Positions 33,484-44,450 are shown, counted from the stretch's first letter. The stretch: 64,000 nt of DNA from an uncultured Spirochaetaceae bacterium (GCA_902802305.1 CADCLG010000011.1:51218-115217); one strand, 5' to 3'. Notes: generated by a model not told the origin, from the sequence alone. Numbers and translations are program-made.

Positions 33484-34254
33484 TCAATCTACTACAAAAA
33501 GTGTCACCCCCATAACATTTTTTATCCCGACTTTTTTAAGCAGGTAAGCACAGCTTTCTAAAGTTGCACCTGTTGTACAAACGTCATCCAAGATGCATAC
33601 TTTAGACGGAAAAGTGCCTTGAAAGGGTTTTAAAAGTCTCCTGATTTGGGCATCGCTGCGAAGAAAGTAAGATTTGCCAATAGAATCAAGACGATTCTGC
33701 CTGTCAAGCTTCTTTTGCTCTTCAACAGAGTGACGTTCCAAAAGCGGAAAAATCTTAAAACCATAATGATATTTCAGTATTGTACACAATTCATCAATCT
33801 GATCCCAGCCATTTTTTTCGATTTTCCCCGGACGAGGGGGTACAGGCACAATCACATCCACATCAAGATCCCGTAAAACAAAAGACAGTATCCGCGCAAA
33901 CAAAAAAGACAAAGTACGAATACCTTGAGATTTCCATTTGAACATCAGTTCCTTGTTCCATAAACGATAGGAAAACAAAGGAAAAACACAATCTGTATGC
34001 TTTAACACAGGGCTTTCGCGACACTGCAAACACAATTCATTCGTTGAAATAAGTTCTTTGCCACAAACTCTACACCTTTTTATTTCAGCTGATGATTTTA
34101 CAGAGAGATTTTCATTTGCGCATTTTTTACACACAGGCAGAAGAAAAGTCCTCTTTTTACAGATGACACATTCCTCACCGCCATTAATGAAGCTGTATAA
34201 AAGGCGTAAAAGCAGTTTAATAAAACTTACACTTTCAAAATAAATTCTGTTCAC
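33484..34254 (-). CDS. comF: ComF-family phosphoribosyltransferase-like protein
   Basis: 256 aa. The N-terminal part has two CxxC zinc-ribbon pairs (CVICKKRTFLLPVCKKC, CRVCGKELIS...CLQCRE). The C-terminal PRTase fold has the PRPP loop VCILDDVCTTGATLES (about 211-226) and the VIVPVPPRPGKIEKNGWDQ block. In competent bacteria ComF helps DNA uptake; elsewhere the substrate is unknown. The start is GTG (34252-34254), with a weak AGGT just before it. A short hydrophobic leader of about 20 residues precedes the zinc ribbon. Confidence 0.9.
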   Translation of the reverse strand: MNRIYFESVSFIKLLLRLLYSFINGGEECVICKKRTFLLPVCKKCANENLSVKSSAEIKRCRVCGKELISTNELCLQCRESPVLKHTDCVFPLFSYRLWNKELMFKWKSQGIRTLSFLFARILSFVLRDLDVDVIVPVPPRPGKIEKNGWDQIDELCTILKYHYGFKIFPLLERHSVEEQKKLDRQNRLDSIGKSYFLRSDAQIRRLLKPFQGTFPSKVCILDDVCTTGATLESCAYLLKKVGIKNVMGVTLFVVD

Positions 34255-34343
34255 ACCTATATATTGTATTTAATATAAAAAAAAGTGCGGCTTTTCAGAA
34301 AAAAAAATATAATTTTCTGTTATAAATCAAAACTACCAGAAAA

Positions 34344-36998
34344 TTAAAGCCCAGAAAGTTCCTTTTTCCAGCGTCCAATCGTTTTTAGTGCTTCAAGCGG
34401 AGTCATATTATCAGGATCAGCAGAAAGTATTTCAGAAATAATGATTTCTTCATCACTAAAAAGACCTGGAGCTGTAGTTGTATTTACCTTGCTGGCAGGT
34501 ATTTCTTTTTCTTCCGGAAGTACAGGCTTATCAGCTGCGACTGCCTGAATATGAGCAAGAATTGTATTTGCCCGGTTAATCACTTCCTGAGGAAGACCTG
34601 CAAGCTTTGCAACATGAATTCCATAAGAATTTTCAGTAACACCTTCTATAACTTTACGCATAAAAACGACATTACCGTTCTGCTCAGATATTTCAAGACA
34701 AAGCTTTTTAAGCAGAGGATGCTCCATTCTTGTCAGTTCATGATAATGAGTTGCAAATAAAGTCTTACATTTTATAGTTTCAATTAAATATTCAGAGACA
34801 GCCCTTGCAATGGCAAGTCCATCCTCAGTAGAAGTTCCTCTTCCCACCTCATCCATGATTACTAAAGAACGGCTGGTTGCGGCACGAAGAATATTTGCAG
34901 TTTCAATCATTTCAACCAGGAAGGTAGATTCGCCTTTTGCAAGATTATCCGAAGCACCTACACGGCAGAAAATCCTATCAATGATTCCAATTCTAGCTTT
35001 TGAAGCCGGTACATACGAGCCAGTCTGAGCCAGCAAAGCTATCAAAGCATTTTGTCGCAGATAAGTGGATTTACCAGCCATATTAGGGCCTGTAATCAAA
35101 TCAAAGGATGGAATAAGAGCGCCAGCGCCAGCCTCAAGTCCACTGCTAGTCCCCATTCCACCCGAACTTCCGGCAGCTATAAAACTATCATTTGGAACAA
35201 ACTCTCCGGTCGGAAGATGGGCTTCTACAACTGGATGCCGCCCGTTTTCAATTTCAAAAATCGTAGAATCTTCAATTACAGGACAATTCCAGTTATTCTT
35301 TATTGCCGCAAAAGCAAGGGAAGCAATTACATCAGTATTGGCAACTTCATCAGCAATCTGAAGAAGATAATTTATATATTCATGAAACGTAGTTCTTATT
35401 TCGACAAACAAATCCCTTTCAAGTTCTAGAATCTTTGTAGAAGCTTCTGTAAGCTCGTGTTCCAGAGACTGTAATTTTTCTGTAGTATAACGGTCTCCAT
35501 TAACAAGGGCACGCCTCATAATAAAATGAGTTGGAACTGAAGAAAGCTTTCCCTTTGAAACTTCAATAAAATAGCCAAAATTATTAGTATATTTAATTTT
35601 TAGCGTAGAGATTCCAGTATTTTCACGTTCTTCGGCTTCGTAATCACTCAATATTTTATTGAAGTTTTCACTGATTCCTCGCCAGTGATCCAATTCCTGA
35701 GACCAGCCTGGTTTGATAATTCCGCCATCAGTTAAAGAAGTAGACGGGTCATCCAGAATGGCATTTTTTATCATTTCGATAATTTTTATTGAATCATCAG
35801 AAGAAATAAAGGAAAAATCAACTGAATTAAGATATTCTTTTATATATACCCAGGATTCAAGACTGGCCCGTAAAGCCTGCAAATCTTTTGGATGAGCCCT
35901 ATCCATTGCAATTCTACCGGACAGGCGTTCAATATCAAGAATGCCACTCAAATCATTGCGAAGTTTTTCAAGCAGAGGACGGTCATTATAAAAAACAGTA
36001 ATTCTATTTTGGCGTTCAACAATCTGTTCTTTATTTGTAAGAGGAAACAAAAGCCAGTTACGAAGCAAACGGTTTCCCATTGCAGTTTTTGCAAAATTAA
36101 CACATTCCAGCAGAGAATACTGAATTGTTCCGTCCCTCATATTTTCGGTGATTTCAAGATTTTGTCGGGAAGAATCATCCATCATCAAAAACTCGTTGTC
36201 AGAATAAACCTGAATACTTTTTATATGAGGCAGCTTTGTATTAGTAGTTTTATCAAGATAATCAAGAAGAAAACCAGCTGGCGCAATTTCAGCTGAATCA
36301 TCTTCCAGTCCAAAGGATTTTAAAGTTACTGTTTCAAACTGGGCAGTAAGTTTTTTGAAAGAATAATCCAGCGAAAAATCCCAGTCAGGATAGTAAGAAA
36401 CTGCAATATCCGTGTGAGCGCTAAGGGCCGACTGCAAATCAGAATTATTTTTTAAGGAAGCAGGCAGCAAAAACTCTCTTGGAGCAGAACGGTTCAACTC
36501 TTTTGAAAAGTTTTCATACATTCGGTTTGCCGGCCAGGAAGTTGCCTTAAAAGAAGAAGTCGTAACATCAATAAAAGCATAACCGACACGACCTTTTGAA
36601 ATTGAAAGAGCGGCAAGATAATTTGCTTTATTTCCTTCAAGATATTCAGTTTCAACGGCAGTTCCAGGAGTGATGATTTCAACAACTTTTCTTTCTGCAA
36701 TCCCCTTCCCGCCTTTTGGGATTTCACCAACCTGCTCGCAAATTACAATTTTTTTACCCAGTCTTAAAAGACGTGCGATATAAACTTTTGCCGCATGATA
36801 AGGAATACCGCACATGGGCTGGGATGCACGATGGGTTAAAGTCAGATTTAAAAGTCTAGAAACTTCTACGGCGTCCTCATTGAACATTTCGTAAAAGTCT
36901 CCAAGCCTGAAAAATAAAACTTCGTTTTGATACTGTTTTTTAATTGCCCGATATTGAACCATCATCGGGGTGAGGTTTTCTGATGAGTCTGCTTCCAT
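34344..36998 (-). CDS. mutS: DNA mismatch repair protein MutS
   Basis: 884 aa, full length. The mismatch-reading motif LFFRLGDFYEMF (Phe-x-Glu, about 29-40) is at the N-terminus. The lever and clamp domains fill the centre, and the ATPase carries Walker A TGPNMAGKSTYLRQ, Walker B VIMDEVGRGTST and FATHYHELT. The C-terminal ~70 residues include LSADPDNMTPLEALKTIGRWKKEL, the normal MutS tail. No mutL is visible. It follows the skp-like gene by 14 nt, so it seems to be the last gene of the tamB-bamA-skp unit. Confidence 0.97.
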   Translation of the reverse strand: MEADSSENLTPMMVQYRAIKKQYQNEVLFFRLGDFYEMFNEDAVEVSRLLNLTLTHRASQPMCGIPYHAAKVYIARLLRLGKKIVICEQVGEIPKGGKGIAERKVVEIITPGTAVETEYLEGNKANYLAALSISKGRVGYAFIDVTTSSFKATSWPANRMYENFSKELNRSAPREFLLPASLKNNSDLQSALSAHTDIAVSYYPDWDFSLDYSFKKLTAQFETVTLKSFGLEDDSAEIAPAGFLLDYLDKTTNTKLPHIKSIQVYSDNEFLMMDDSSRQNLEITENMRDGTIQYSLLECVNFAKTAMGNRLLRNWLLFPLTNKEQIVERQNRITVFYNDRPLLEKLRNDLSGILDIERLSGRIAMDRAHPKDLQALRASLESWVYIKEYLNSVDFSFISSDDSIKIIEMIKNAILDDPSTSLTDGGIIKPGWSQELDHWRGISENFNKILSDYEAEERENTGISTLKIKYTNNFGYFIEVSKGKLSSVPTHFIMRRALVNGDRYTTEKLQSLEHELTEASTKILELERDLFVEIRTTFHEYINYLLQIADEVANTDVIASLAFAAIKNNWNCPVIEDSTIFEIENGRHPVVEAHLPTGEFVPNDSFIAAGSSGGMGTSSGLEAGAGALIPSFDLITGPNMAGKSTYLRQNALIALLAQTGSYVPASKARIGIIDRIFCRVGASDNLAKGESTFLVEMIETANILRAATSRSLVIMDEVGRGTSTEDGLAIARAVSEYLIETIKCKTLFATHYHELTRMEHPLLKKLCLEISEQNGNVVFMRKVIEGVTENSYGIHVAKLAGLPQEVINRANTILAHIQAVAADKPVLPEEKEIPASKVNTTTAPGLFSDEEIIISEILSADPDNMTPLEALKTIGRWKKELSGL

Positions 36999-37012
36999 TC
37001 TAAAGATTCCGC

Positions 37013-37540
37013 TTATAAGCCAAGTTCAGAAATCACCTGGTCAGTTATATCAACTGAACTGCTGTACCATAAAATTGCATTGGATTCCTGAAGACTGAGA
37101 ATCATACTATAACCGTTACTTTCTGCAATTTTTGCAAGCGTATTATAAAGCTTCTTATAGAAATCATCTGAACTCTGAAGGGATTTCAGCATTGATTCAA
37201 GCTCTACATTTTTTGCGTTTGTATATTCAGTAAGATAATCCTTTTTCTTTGTGATTTCTGCTTCAATTCTCAGAAGTTGATTTTCATTTTCTGCTTTTTC
37301 GTATTCAAGCTTTTTCTGCTGAAGCTTTCGCAATTCTTCTGTGCGGACATTTATTTCTTCCTGAAATTCCTTCTTTTTATTTTCATAATTTCGGATTGGA
37401 GCAGAGTTTCTGAAATAAGCGGTATAAACTTTTGCAGTATCAACTACACCAAAGCGAGTAATCTGCTGGGCAAATGTAGCGGCAGAGAATAAAATAAAAC
37501 ACAAGCCAAAAGCAATTAAAATTTTAAAAAATCTATTCAT
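37013..37540 (-). CDS. skp: OmpH/Skp-like periplasmic chaperone
   Basis: A 175-aa exported protein. The signal peptide spans 1-24 (ending FAQ), followed by the short ITRFGVVDTAKVYTAY start typical of Skp. A long helical pair follows (about 50-125, KKKEFQEEINVRTEELRKLQQKKLEYEKA) that forms the jellyfish-like arms, and then a closing strand region. Skp holds unfolded outer-membrane proteins for delivery to BamA, encoded 19 nt upstream. Position and architecture agree. Confidence 0.9.
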   Translation of the reverse strand: MNRFFKILIAFGLCFILFSAATFAQQITRFGVVDTAKVYTAYFRNSAPIRNYENKKKEFQEEINVRTEELRKLQQKKLEYEKAENENQLLRIEAEITKKKDYLTEYTNAKNVELESMLKSLQSSDDFYKKLYNTLAKIAESNGYSMILSLQESNAILWYSSSVDITDQVISELGL

Positions 37541-37559
37541 ATAAATCCCCTGAAAAAGA

Positions 37560-39986
37560 TTATCTGTTTACAAGATTAAATGACAATACAAACTGGAAGG
37601 CATCATCATCAATATTCTTCAAGCCCCAGTAAGGATTTCCATCTTCAATTCTGTATCTCCATGTAAACATAAGATGCAGAGGGAACTGAGGAATAAGGAA
37701 GCGGATTCCAGGACCAAAACTGAAATAGAAGTCATTAAGCGAGGTTTCGTTGAAAAGTGAAGTCATAGAATCTTTGATAACAATGGCATCATGGAAAATG
37801 TCAAATCCTATGATTCCAGGCACAATCGGGAACCTTATTTCAACCTTGTTGCTCCACATCGCTTTTCCGCGTGCGCCATCATATTTATAGGCTTCAACCC
37901 ATCCTCGTCCGTTAAACATACCGTCTATGTATGCTTTGTTTGAATCGCTGATATAAGAACCTGGTGTAGGGAAAATTGACGTAAGTCCCGTATAAGCCGC
38001 AAAAACAGCCTTAAAGTTATAATTATCAGTAACAGGAATATCAAATAAGGTCAAATATCCTTCAAGCTTTGTATCTGAACGCAGGAAGAACTCTTTTTCA
38101 AGAACAGGCATAAGTCCATACCAAGTGAGACGCTCACTGGCAAACCAGCCCTTTGACGGATCATAGTTAATATCACGGTCATCAATAGACAAGCTTGTGA
38201 ATACCGAGTTAGAAAGTCCCCAGCGGTTGGCAAAAACAGAAAGTCCCAAATCAACAGGAGTATAAATATTTTCATCATAGTTATAATTTGAAAGGGAATT
38301 GTTCATACCGATTGCAGCAGTAAGAATTGCAAAATTAGGTGTCCATCTGCGGGAAAAAGCTGTTCCTAAGGAAGCTGTCCAGCCTTCATAAGACATATAA
38401 TAATAATACTGATTCAAGGATAAATCCGGCAGGAACTGATTTGTCTGTGCATAAGTTTTTGTGTGAGACAGAGACAGGGATTCGCTGAATGCGATAGGAA
38501 GATTTCCCAACCAGCTCTGAGAGTAAGACAAGTCTATTGACTGCTCTGCTTTTGAAAGTGTTGTAGAAGCGGAAATTGATTTTCCTTCACCAAAAAGATT
38601 TGAATTTTCAAGCTTAAAATAAAGGGAAACAGGAATATCATCAGGATCTGAAACGCCAGAGAAGGTCATACCCATTTGAAGAGAAGTTGTAGACTGTTCT
38701 TCAACTGTATAAATCAAATCAACAAGGTTTTCTTCTGAACCAGGCTGAGCATCTGGAAGTACGTTTGAGAAATACTGAAGATTATAAAGATTTCTTAAAC
38801 CGTTCATAACTTTATCACGGGAGAAAATATCACCTGATTCAATAGGAATTTCACGGCGGATTACATAATCCTTAGTTTTTGTATTTCCCTTGATTATGAC
38901 GTTTTCGATGTGACTGCGCACATTTTCACGAATTGTAAGATTGTAGGCAATTTCCTTTTTCTCAGAATTTTTATCTGGAATGCGGTAGAATTCATTGGTC
39001 ATGTAACCGTTTTCGTAATATTTTCCAGTGATTGCAGCAATTCCTTCTTCAAACTTAGTTGCATTAAAGATAGAACCAACACGCAGCTTCATAAGCGGCA
39101 GAAGAACTTCATTTGAGAAAATTTCGTTTCCGGTAAGAGTAAGTCCTGCAAAAGTATACTGATAGCCTTCCTGAATATAGAAAGTAATTATAAGCTCCTG
39201 ACGCTGTTTATCGGCATTGTATTCATTGTCGATTTTTACATCCATGATTGTTGCATCTACATAACCGCGGTCCTGATAATAGCTTATGATAGTTCTTTTA
39301 TCCATTTCGAGAGTGGTATTCTGGAAAGCACCATCCTTTAAAAAGCTTACTTCCTTGAGTTTTAATTTATTTTTCAAGACGCGCTCAGAAACGATTGTGT
39401 TGCCGGAAGTATGAATTTCCCTGATTACAGTATTTGAACCTTCAGAGATTACAAAAACAACATTAACACCATCATCTGTTGTCTCAATTCTGTGGCTTAC
39501 CTTTACATCTGAATAACCTTTTTCAAGGTAATAATCGCGCAGAGAACGCTCGTCGATAAGAACTTTACTTTCAACATAAACATCAGAAGTTTTTATTTTA
39601 ATTTTTTCCCTTAATTCACCGTTTCTTACCTTCTGATTTCCCCAGAAAGTAATTTTAGTGATTACAGGATGCTCTGTAACCTTAAATACCAGAAGAACGG
39701 AATCATTGTTTTTGGAATCATGTTTTGCATAAGGTTCAATATCTTCAAAAAGATCAAGAGCATATAATCTGTCAAGTAAATCATTGTAAGTGTCATCCGT
39801 AAACAATTCATCAATATAAGAACTTGTGATACCGTTCAAATCTGATTTTTTTACGTTTTTAAGCCCTTCAAAATCAATTTTTGTAATAGGTTTTTCCCAG
39901 AACCAGTCGCCCTCATCCTCCTGTGCAAATGCAGAAAAAATAAAAGCAAAAGTAATCAAAAGACCGCATAAAAAGCGTCTGCGCAT
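37560..39986 (-). CDS. bamA: Outer-membrane protein assembly factor BamA
   Basis: 808 aa. A signal peptide (MRRRFLCGLLITFAFIFSAFAQ) is followed by about five POTRA repeats over residues ~30-400 (e.g. ITKIDFEGLKNVKKSDL, ITKITFWGNQKVRNGELREKI, RSHIENVIIKGNTKTKDYVIRRE). A 16-strand Omp85 barrel makes up the rest (GMTFSGVSDPDDIPVSLYFKLENSNLFGEG, EIRFPIVPGIIGFDIF, FYFSFGPGIRF). It inserts outer-membrane proteins. Most BamA proteins end in Phe or Trp; this one ends VLSFNLVNR. It is flanked by tamB and skp, the classic assembly neighbourhood. Confidence 0.95.
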   Translation of the reverse strand: MRRRFLCGLLITFAFIFSAFAQEDEGDWFWEKPITKIDFEGLKNVKKSDLNGITSSYIDELFTDDTYNDLLDRLYALDLFEDIEPYAKHDSKNNDSVLLVFKVTEHPVITKITFWGNQKVRNGELREKIKIKTSDVYVESKVLIDERSLRDYYLEKGYSDVKVSHRIETTDDGVNVVFVISEGSNTVIREIHTSGNTIVSERVLKNKLKLKEVSFLKDGAFQNTTLEMDKRTIISYYQDRGYVDATIMDVKIDNEYNADKQRQELIITFYIQEGYQYTFAGLTLTGNEIFSNEVLLPLMKLRVGSIFNATKFEEGIAAITGKYYENGYMTNEFYRIPDKNSEKKEIAYNLTIRENVRSHIENVIIKGNTKTKDYVIRREIPIESGDIFSRDKVMNGLRNLYNLQYFSNVLPDAQPGSEENLVDLIYTVEEQSTTSLQMGMTFSGVSDPDDIPVSLYFKLENSNLFGEGKSISASTTLSKAEQSIDLSYSQSWLGNLPIAFSESLSLSHTKTYAQTNQFLPDLSLNQYYYYMSYEGWTASLGTAFSRRWTPNFAILTAAIGMNNSLSNYNYDENIYTPVDLGLSVFANRWGLSNSVFTSLSIDDRDINYDPSKGWFASERLTWYGLMPVLEKEFFLRSDTKLEGYLTLFDIPVTDNYNFKAVFAAYTGLTSIFPTPGSYISDSNKAYIDGMFNGRGWVEAYKYDGARGKAMWSNKVEIRFPIVPGIIGFDIFHDAIVIKDSMTSLFNETSLNDFYFSFGPGIRFLIPQFPLHLMFTWRYRIEDGNPYWGLKNIDDDAFQFVLSFNLVNR

Positions 39987-40007
39987 AAAAAACTCCTCAT
40001 TTTTTAC

Positions 40008-43000
40008 TTAAAATCTCCAGAGAAGCGACATAGAAAGAGAAGGAACAAATTTTGCTGTATATTCAGCCTGTTCCTGCGGGTCAATTTTATTTCTATTTAT
40101 ATTCCACGCCATTCCAAGTCTAAAGTTTGCATCCATATCCTGAATAAAACGCCAGTTATGATTTGAAAAAGGAACTTCAAATTCAAAACCTAATTCAGGC
40201 TGAAGAAGTAAACTGCTTGCATCTGTAACGTCTGTAATGTTGTCATCCAGAGAAAGATTCAACATTGCATCTACATAAATTGCACTTCCCAGATATTTAC
40301 CAATATAAACAGTTGAATTATCAAAAAAGTTACTAAATGTAATATTATCTGTACGTGATAAAGCATTCTGTAAAATATTAGCTCGTATTGAAAATATATC
40401 AAAATTCAAGGAATCACGCAACTTATTCTCAATCTGACGGGTAACTAAAGACTGGAGTGCATAATCACCTGCCGTATATAATAAATTCGTCATTGCCTTT
40501 GAACTGTCTTCCACTTCATTTAAGTCGGCTATGGCAACCTGTCCCAAGAGACGGTAAATCTCATTTTCTGATTTTGCAGGAACAGAACTGAACCATGGAT
40601 TAAAATCAAGAAGATACTGATTTTCGGCGGAAAGAATAATTCTTACATTCTGACCACGGTCATCTTTTTCGCGGGTTTCTGCCCTTAGGGTAATCTGAGG
40701 ATTTGTAATCATCTGAGGATTGAATTTGATTGCCCCTTTTTTGATGTAGAAAGATCTGTTTACGTAAGCCACATCACCGGATTTTATGTTTAATTCACCG
40801 TCAATCTCGTATTGCTGAGTGGCAGAATCAATTTTTAGTCCGATAACTGTATTTGGAACAAAAATACACCTTAAAAGCGGGTTAAAATTAAGCATGACAT
40901 GAGTTCCAAGGAAAAGCTTTAGATTAGTTCTAAAATCAATATCTGCCATTGCAGCTGTATCCTTATCGGAATTATTCAGATTTTGAAGATTATTCAAGTA
41001 AGAAACAATATTTACCTTTTCACCGCCAAGACTTCCCGTCAAATCAAAGGCATTATCCTGCAGCTGCAAGAGGAGATTGCAGGTTATATCTCCCGAAAGA
41101 TTTACCAGAGGACTGGTGAACTTTAATGGCAGGCTTTTCTTTTCCAGAGTTGCAAGCTTAAGCTCAGCATCATCCAGAACCCATTTATTCATTACAATTT
41201 TTCCACCCATGTTGAAAATCTTATTTTTTCCAATCAGATAGTCGCTGTCATTCAAGATGATTTCATTGTTGCTTGCTGTTACGCTAATTTTTTCGGTAGA
41301 AAGCTCACTGGCAAAAACCGTTGGCAGTACAAAAACAGGATTATCAATATCCAGCTGACCAAAAAACTCCGGCGTATCATTTGTTCCTGCCATCGCCACA
41401 TTACCGCTCAACCTTCCACTCTTAATGCCAAAGAAATCATCAACGGCAAAATATTTTATAATGTTTTTCAAATCAGCAGAGACATTTTCAATATTTATGT
41501 TCAAATCATTTCCAGAAAAATGCCCCGTAATGTCCGCAGAAAAAAGATTTTCAGCCTTAAGCTGGGAAACAAGACCATCTGACGGTGTATAAGTTCCCAC
41601 AAGGCCCAGATTTTCTGTAGAATAAAACGAAACAAAATCAGGCGTATACATTGCAGTGATTGTAAATGGCAAGGCTTCCTTCATCAAAGAACCGCCCAAA
41701 CCATCAGAAGAAAGCTGAATCATCATACTTTCTGGTATTTTCTTTCCTTCAGGAATATAAGAATCTTCAACAGAAAGCTTCATTGGCAGCGAAATATTTT
41801 TTGCACCGACAGTTTCAAAAACAGCATCAAGCTCGCCGGTCATCTGAGACAGGGAAATATTTCCATTAACATTTTTTACAGCCCAGACAGATTGCTTTAC
41901 AGCAAAATCATTAATGGTTATATTTGTATCTTCCATCGTTACTATACCGTTCGCATTTACCATTTCATTAGCCAGCAGGAACGAAACCTTTTTGATATCT
42001 GCAATGGCATAAGGATGAGACAAATTTCCTGACAAAGAAAGATTAGCCGAAACCTCATTATTGCTGTTTTTTACAGTCATAAAACGGTTGAGACTAAAAT
42101 TACTTATTTCTGCAAGGGCACTGATATAAAGAGAATCCCTGGCAGACTGAAGATTCAGATGAGTCCGTTCAGGATTAGAAAGCGTAAGATCAAGAACAAT
42201 CTGCTCACCTGAAAGCGAAGGATTTTTTAATGATACATTTGCACCTACAGAATCAAAAATCCCCTGCTCTACGTTTACGGCAACATCGGCATAACCTTCA
42301 AGAGAAGAATAAGTATCCGTATAAGAAAGAGAATTCAGCTGAATACCGTATTTTGTTCCAACGCCGGAAAAAGCAAGCTTTGGAGAAGAAGAAGTTGAAG
42401 CATCATTTTCTTCCACTGTGAATTTTACTATCTGAAGCTCAGGACCATCAGCAGGAGAATAATTAAAACTGGTATCTGTAGAAATGATGATTCCAATCTT
42501 ATCAAAAACAAAAGGAATGTTTTCTAGGAAGGCATGACCACCCATGTTTTTATTTTTTGAAAAATTCACTTCAATATCTGTTCCGTAATCTCCTGCAATT
42601 TTTACAGAATCAGACGAAACCGCTCCCTGAAAATGATAAGGAATCGATGAAGAAACCGCATCTACAAAAAAATTAAGGGAATCAGGCTCTATTTCAAGAC
42701 CGGCAGATGCATTCAAACCCATTTTTCCGTAAATCAAATCAAAACGGTCAATCTGTACAGTCTGATTATTTCCGTTAACCGCAAGCAGAAGGAGCTGATT
42801 TTCCTTACGGGTATTAGCCATAACTAGATAAGGAACATAATATGAAACAGAATCAAAATTCGTAGAAAAATAAACTTCACCGGTAAACATGTAAGGCTCG
42901 GTAAATTCAATTGGCTTATTAATTTTTCCCCTGTCTTTTTCTGGCATAAACTGGCTGGCAAATTCCAGGGCACTCTGAACATAAACCCGGTTCAAAAGTG

Positions 43001-44450
43001 AACTTATCTGCATATATTTTGAATTAATCAGATAACTACCATTAAAAGAAAGAATGCTTGGCTCATCTGCGGCACTTCTTGAATAATCAGAAACTTCCAT
43101 TTCAAAATCAATTGAATCATTTCGGGGCATAACCTTTGCCTGCAAGGCTGTAAGATTTTTTTCACCAATAAAAATCTGAGGAGAAAATAATTCAAAGCCT
43201 CTTTCCAGAGGATCAATATAAACCTCACAGGAAAGCTCTGTTTTATTAGGAAGAACGTATTTGTCTAAAGTAAGAATTCCACCCAGCTGAAGGGATTTGA
43301 AGACAAAATCAAGATTGCCGTCAAAATAACAGTTTTGCCCTTCCATCTTTAATTTTGAAATATTAATTTTATTTTGATTTCCAGAAAGTGAATAAGAAGC
43401 CACACCTCCACCCGGAAAAATCTCAGCAGGAATTTTTACACTGCCCTTTGAATTGTAGAAAATTTTTCCAATCTTATAGTCCTCATCAAACTGAGCAGAT
43501 GCACTTGCCGCCAGAGAAAGCCTCAAGTTTTTAAGTGATTTTATCAAATCAGATTTTCCACCAACAGAAACCACCGACCATGGATTCAAATTCTGAGTTT
43601 CCACCGAAGCAGAAACCTTTTTATTTTCAAAATCATAAGTGGCAGTAATTGACATTGGATAGACTGATTGAATTGTATGGACATCAATAGCCTTATTTTT
43701 ATATTCAGCCAGAAGATTCAGCTTGTTTACCGTGTACATTCCCGAAGAAAAATCTGCCAGAGAAAGGAAAAGCTTTGAATTTTCAAAATCGCTCATTACA
43801 GAACCGTTTACATAAACTTTTCCCGTAATTTTCTGCTGATTATTTTTTAACAAAGCTTCTGCCTTACTGTCAAAAAAGAAATCAAGGGCACTTTTTTTCT
43901 GGGATTTTAAAAGACCAATTTCATTAATTCCAAAGACTGAAGAAAATAGGTCATTTTCATAATTAAGCGAAATATTTTTTACCTTTACGTTTGAAGGAAT
44001 AAAATCAATGATTTTTTCAACATCAACCTTTCCATTAAAAGATTTTTGATTTCCCAGGTCAAAAGATAATATAAAATCAATAAGCTTTGCCAGATTTACA
44101 TCGACACCATTAATATTGACCATTCTTATAATATGGGAAAAATTGCTCTTGAAAAGCTCAGTAATTCTATAATGAATCTTTACGTTTTTTATTACCCCGA
44201 TAGTCTGCCCATCCTGGGTAGAAAGGCTTATATTTTTTACGCTTAAAAGTGACAAAACTGAAGGAGAAAGGGATTCGTAGGAAACAACAAGATTTGTAGA
44301 ATCCGTAACAAGCTTGCAGACAGAATCAGTTAATGAATCAACGTTTTTTACCAGCTTTCTGTAGAGTGGCATAGTTAAAAAAAGCGCCAGCAGAATAAAA
44401 AACAAAAAGAGAAGACTACTAATTTTTGTCGCAAGAGACAGTTTTTTCAT
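40008..44450 (-). CDS. tamB: TamB-family translocation and assembly module protein
   Basis: About 1480 aa from the ATG at 44450; a TTG one codon earlier is also in frame. An N-terminal signal anchor (about 9-32) is followed by a very long repetitive beta-rich periplasmic body, the AsmA/TamB groove that spans to the outer membrane. The C-terminal DUF490 has diagnostic blocks YEIDGELNIKSGDVAYVNRSFYIKKGAIKFNP and NPQITLRAETREKD. It ends FVPSLSMSLLWRF with an aromatic terminus. TamB works with an Omp85 partner or in lipid transport. Here the partner is likely BamA, encoded 21 nt downstream. No separate TamA is present in the window. Confidence 0.93.
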   Translation of the reverse strand: MKKLSLATKISSLLFLFFILLALFLTMPLYRKLVKNVDSLTDSVCKLVTDSTNLVVSYESLSPSVLSLLSVKNISLSTQDGQTIGVIKNVKIHYRITELFKSNFSHIIRMVNINGVDVNLAKLIDFILSFDLGNQKSFNGKVDVEKIIDFIPSNVKVKNISLNYENDLFSSVFGINEIGLLKSQKKSALDFFFDSKAEALLKNNQQKITGKVYVNGSVMSDFENSKLFLSLADFSSGMYTVNKLNLLAEYKNKAIDVHTIQSVYPMSITATYDFENKKVSASVETQNLNPWSVVSVGGKSDLIKSLKNLRLSLAASASAQFDEDYKIGKIFYNSKGSVKIPAEIFPGGGVASYSLSGNQNKINISKLKMEGQNCYFDGNLDFVFKSLQLGGILTLDKYVLPNKTELSCEVYIDPLERGFELFSPQIFIGEKNLTALQAKVMPRNDSIDFEMEVSDYSRSAADEPSILSFNGSYLINSKYMQISSLLNRVYVQSALEFASQFMPEKDRGKINKPIEFTEPYMFTGEVYFSTNFDSVSYYVPYLVMANTRKENQLLLLAVNGNNQTVQIDRFDLIYGKMGLNASAGLEIEPDSLNFFVDAVSSSIPYHFQGAVSSDSVKIAGDYGTDIEVNFSKNKNMGGHAFLENIPFVFDKIGIIISTDTSFNYSPADGPELQIVKFTVEENDASTSSSPKLAFSGVGTKYGIQLNSLSYTDTYSSLEGYADVAVNVEQGIFDSVGANVSLKNPSLSGEQIVLDLTLSNPERTHLNLQSARDSLYISALAEISNFSLNRFMTVKNSNNEVSANLSLSGNLSHPYAIADIKKVSFLLANEMVNANGIVTMEDTNITINDFAVKQSVWAVKNVNGNISLSQMTGELDAVFETVGAKNISLPMKLSVEDSYIPEGKKIPESMMIQLSSDGLGGSLMKEALPFTITAMYTPDFVSFYSTENLGLVGTYTPSDGLVSQLKAENLFSADITGHFSGNDLNINIENVSADLKNIIKYFAVDDFFGIKSGRLSGNVAMAGTNDTPEFFGQLDIDNPVFVLPTVFASELSTEKISVTASNNEIILNDSDYLIGKNKIFNMGGKIVMNKWVLDDAELKLATLEKKSLPLKFTSPLVNLSGDITCNLLLQLQDNAFDLTGSLGGEKVNIVSYLNNLQNLNNSDKDTAAMADIDFRTNLKLFLGTHVMLNFNPLLRCIFVPNTVIGLKIDSATQQYEIDGELNIKSGDVAYVNRSFYIKKGAIKFNPQMITNPQITLRAETREKDDRGQNVRIILSAENQYLLDFNPWFSSVPAKSENEIYRLLGQVAIADLNEVEDSSKAMTNLLYTAGDYALQSLVTRQIENKLRDSLNFDIFSIRANILQNALSRTDNITFSNFFDNSTVYIGKYLGSAIYVDAMLNLSLDDNITDVTDASSLLLQPELGFEFEVPFSNHNWRFIQDMDANFRLGMAWNINRNKIDPQEQAEYTAKFVPSLSMSLLWRF

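Noticed and set aside
34300..34319. CAGAAAA...TTTTCTG hairpin after mutS
   Set aside because: AT-rich, no U-tract in the right direction; not a convincing terminator.
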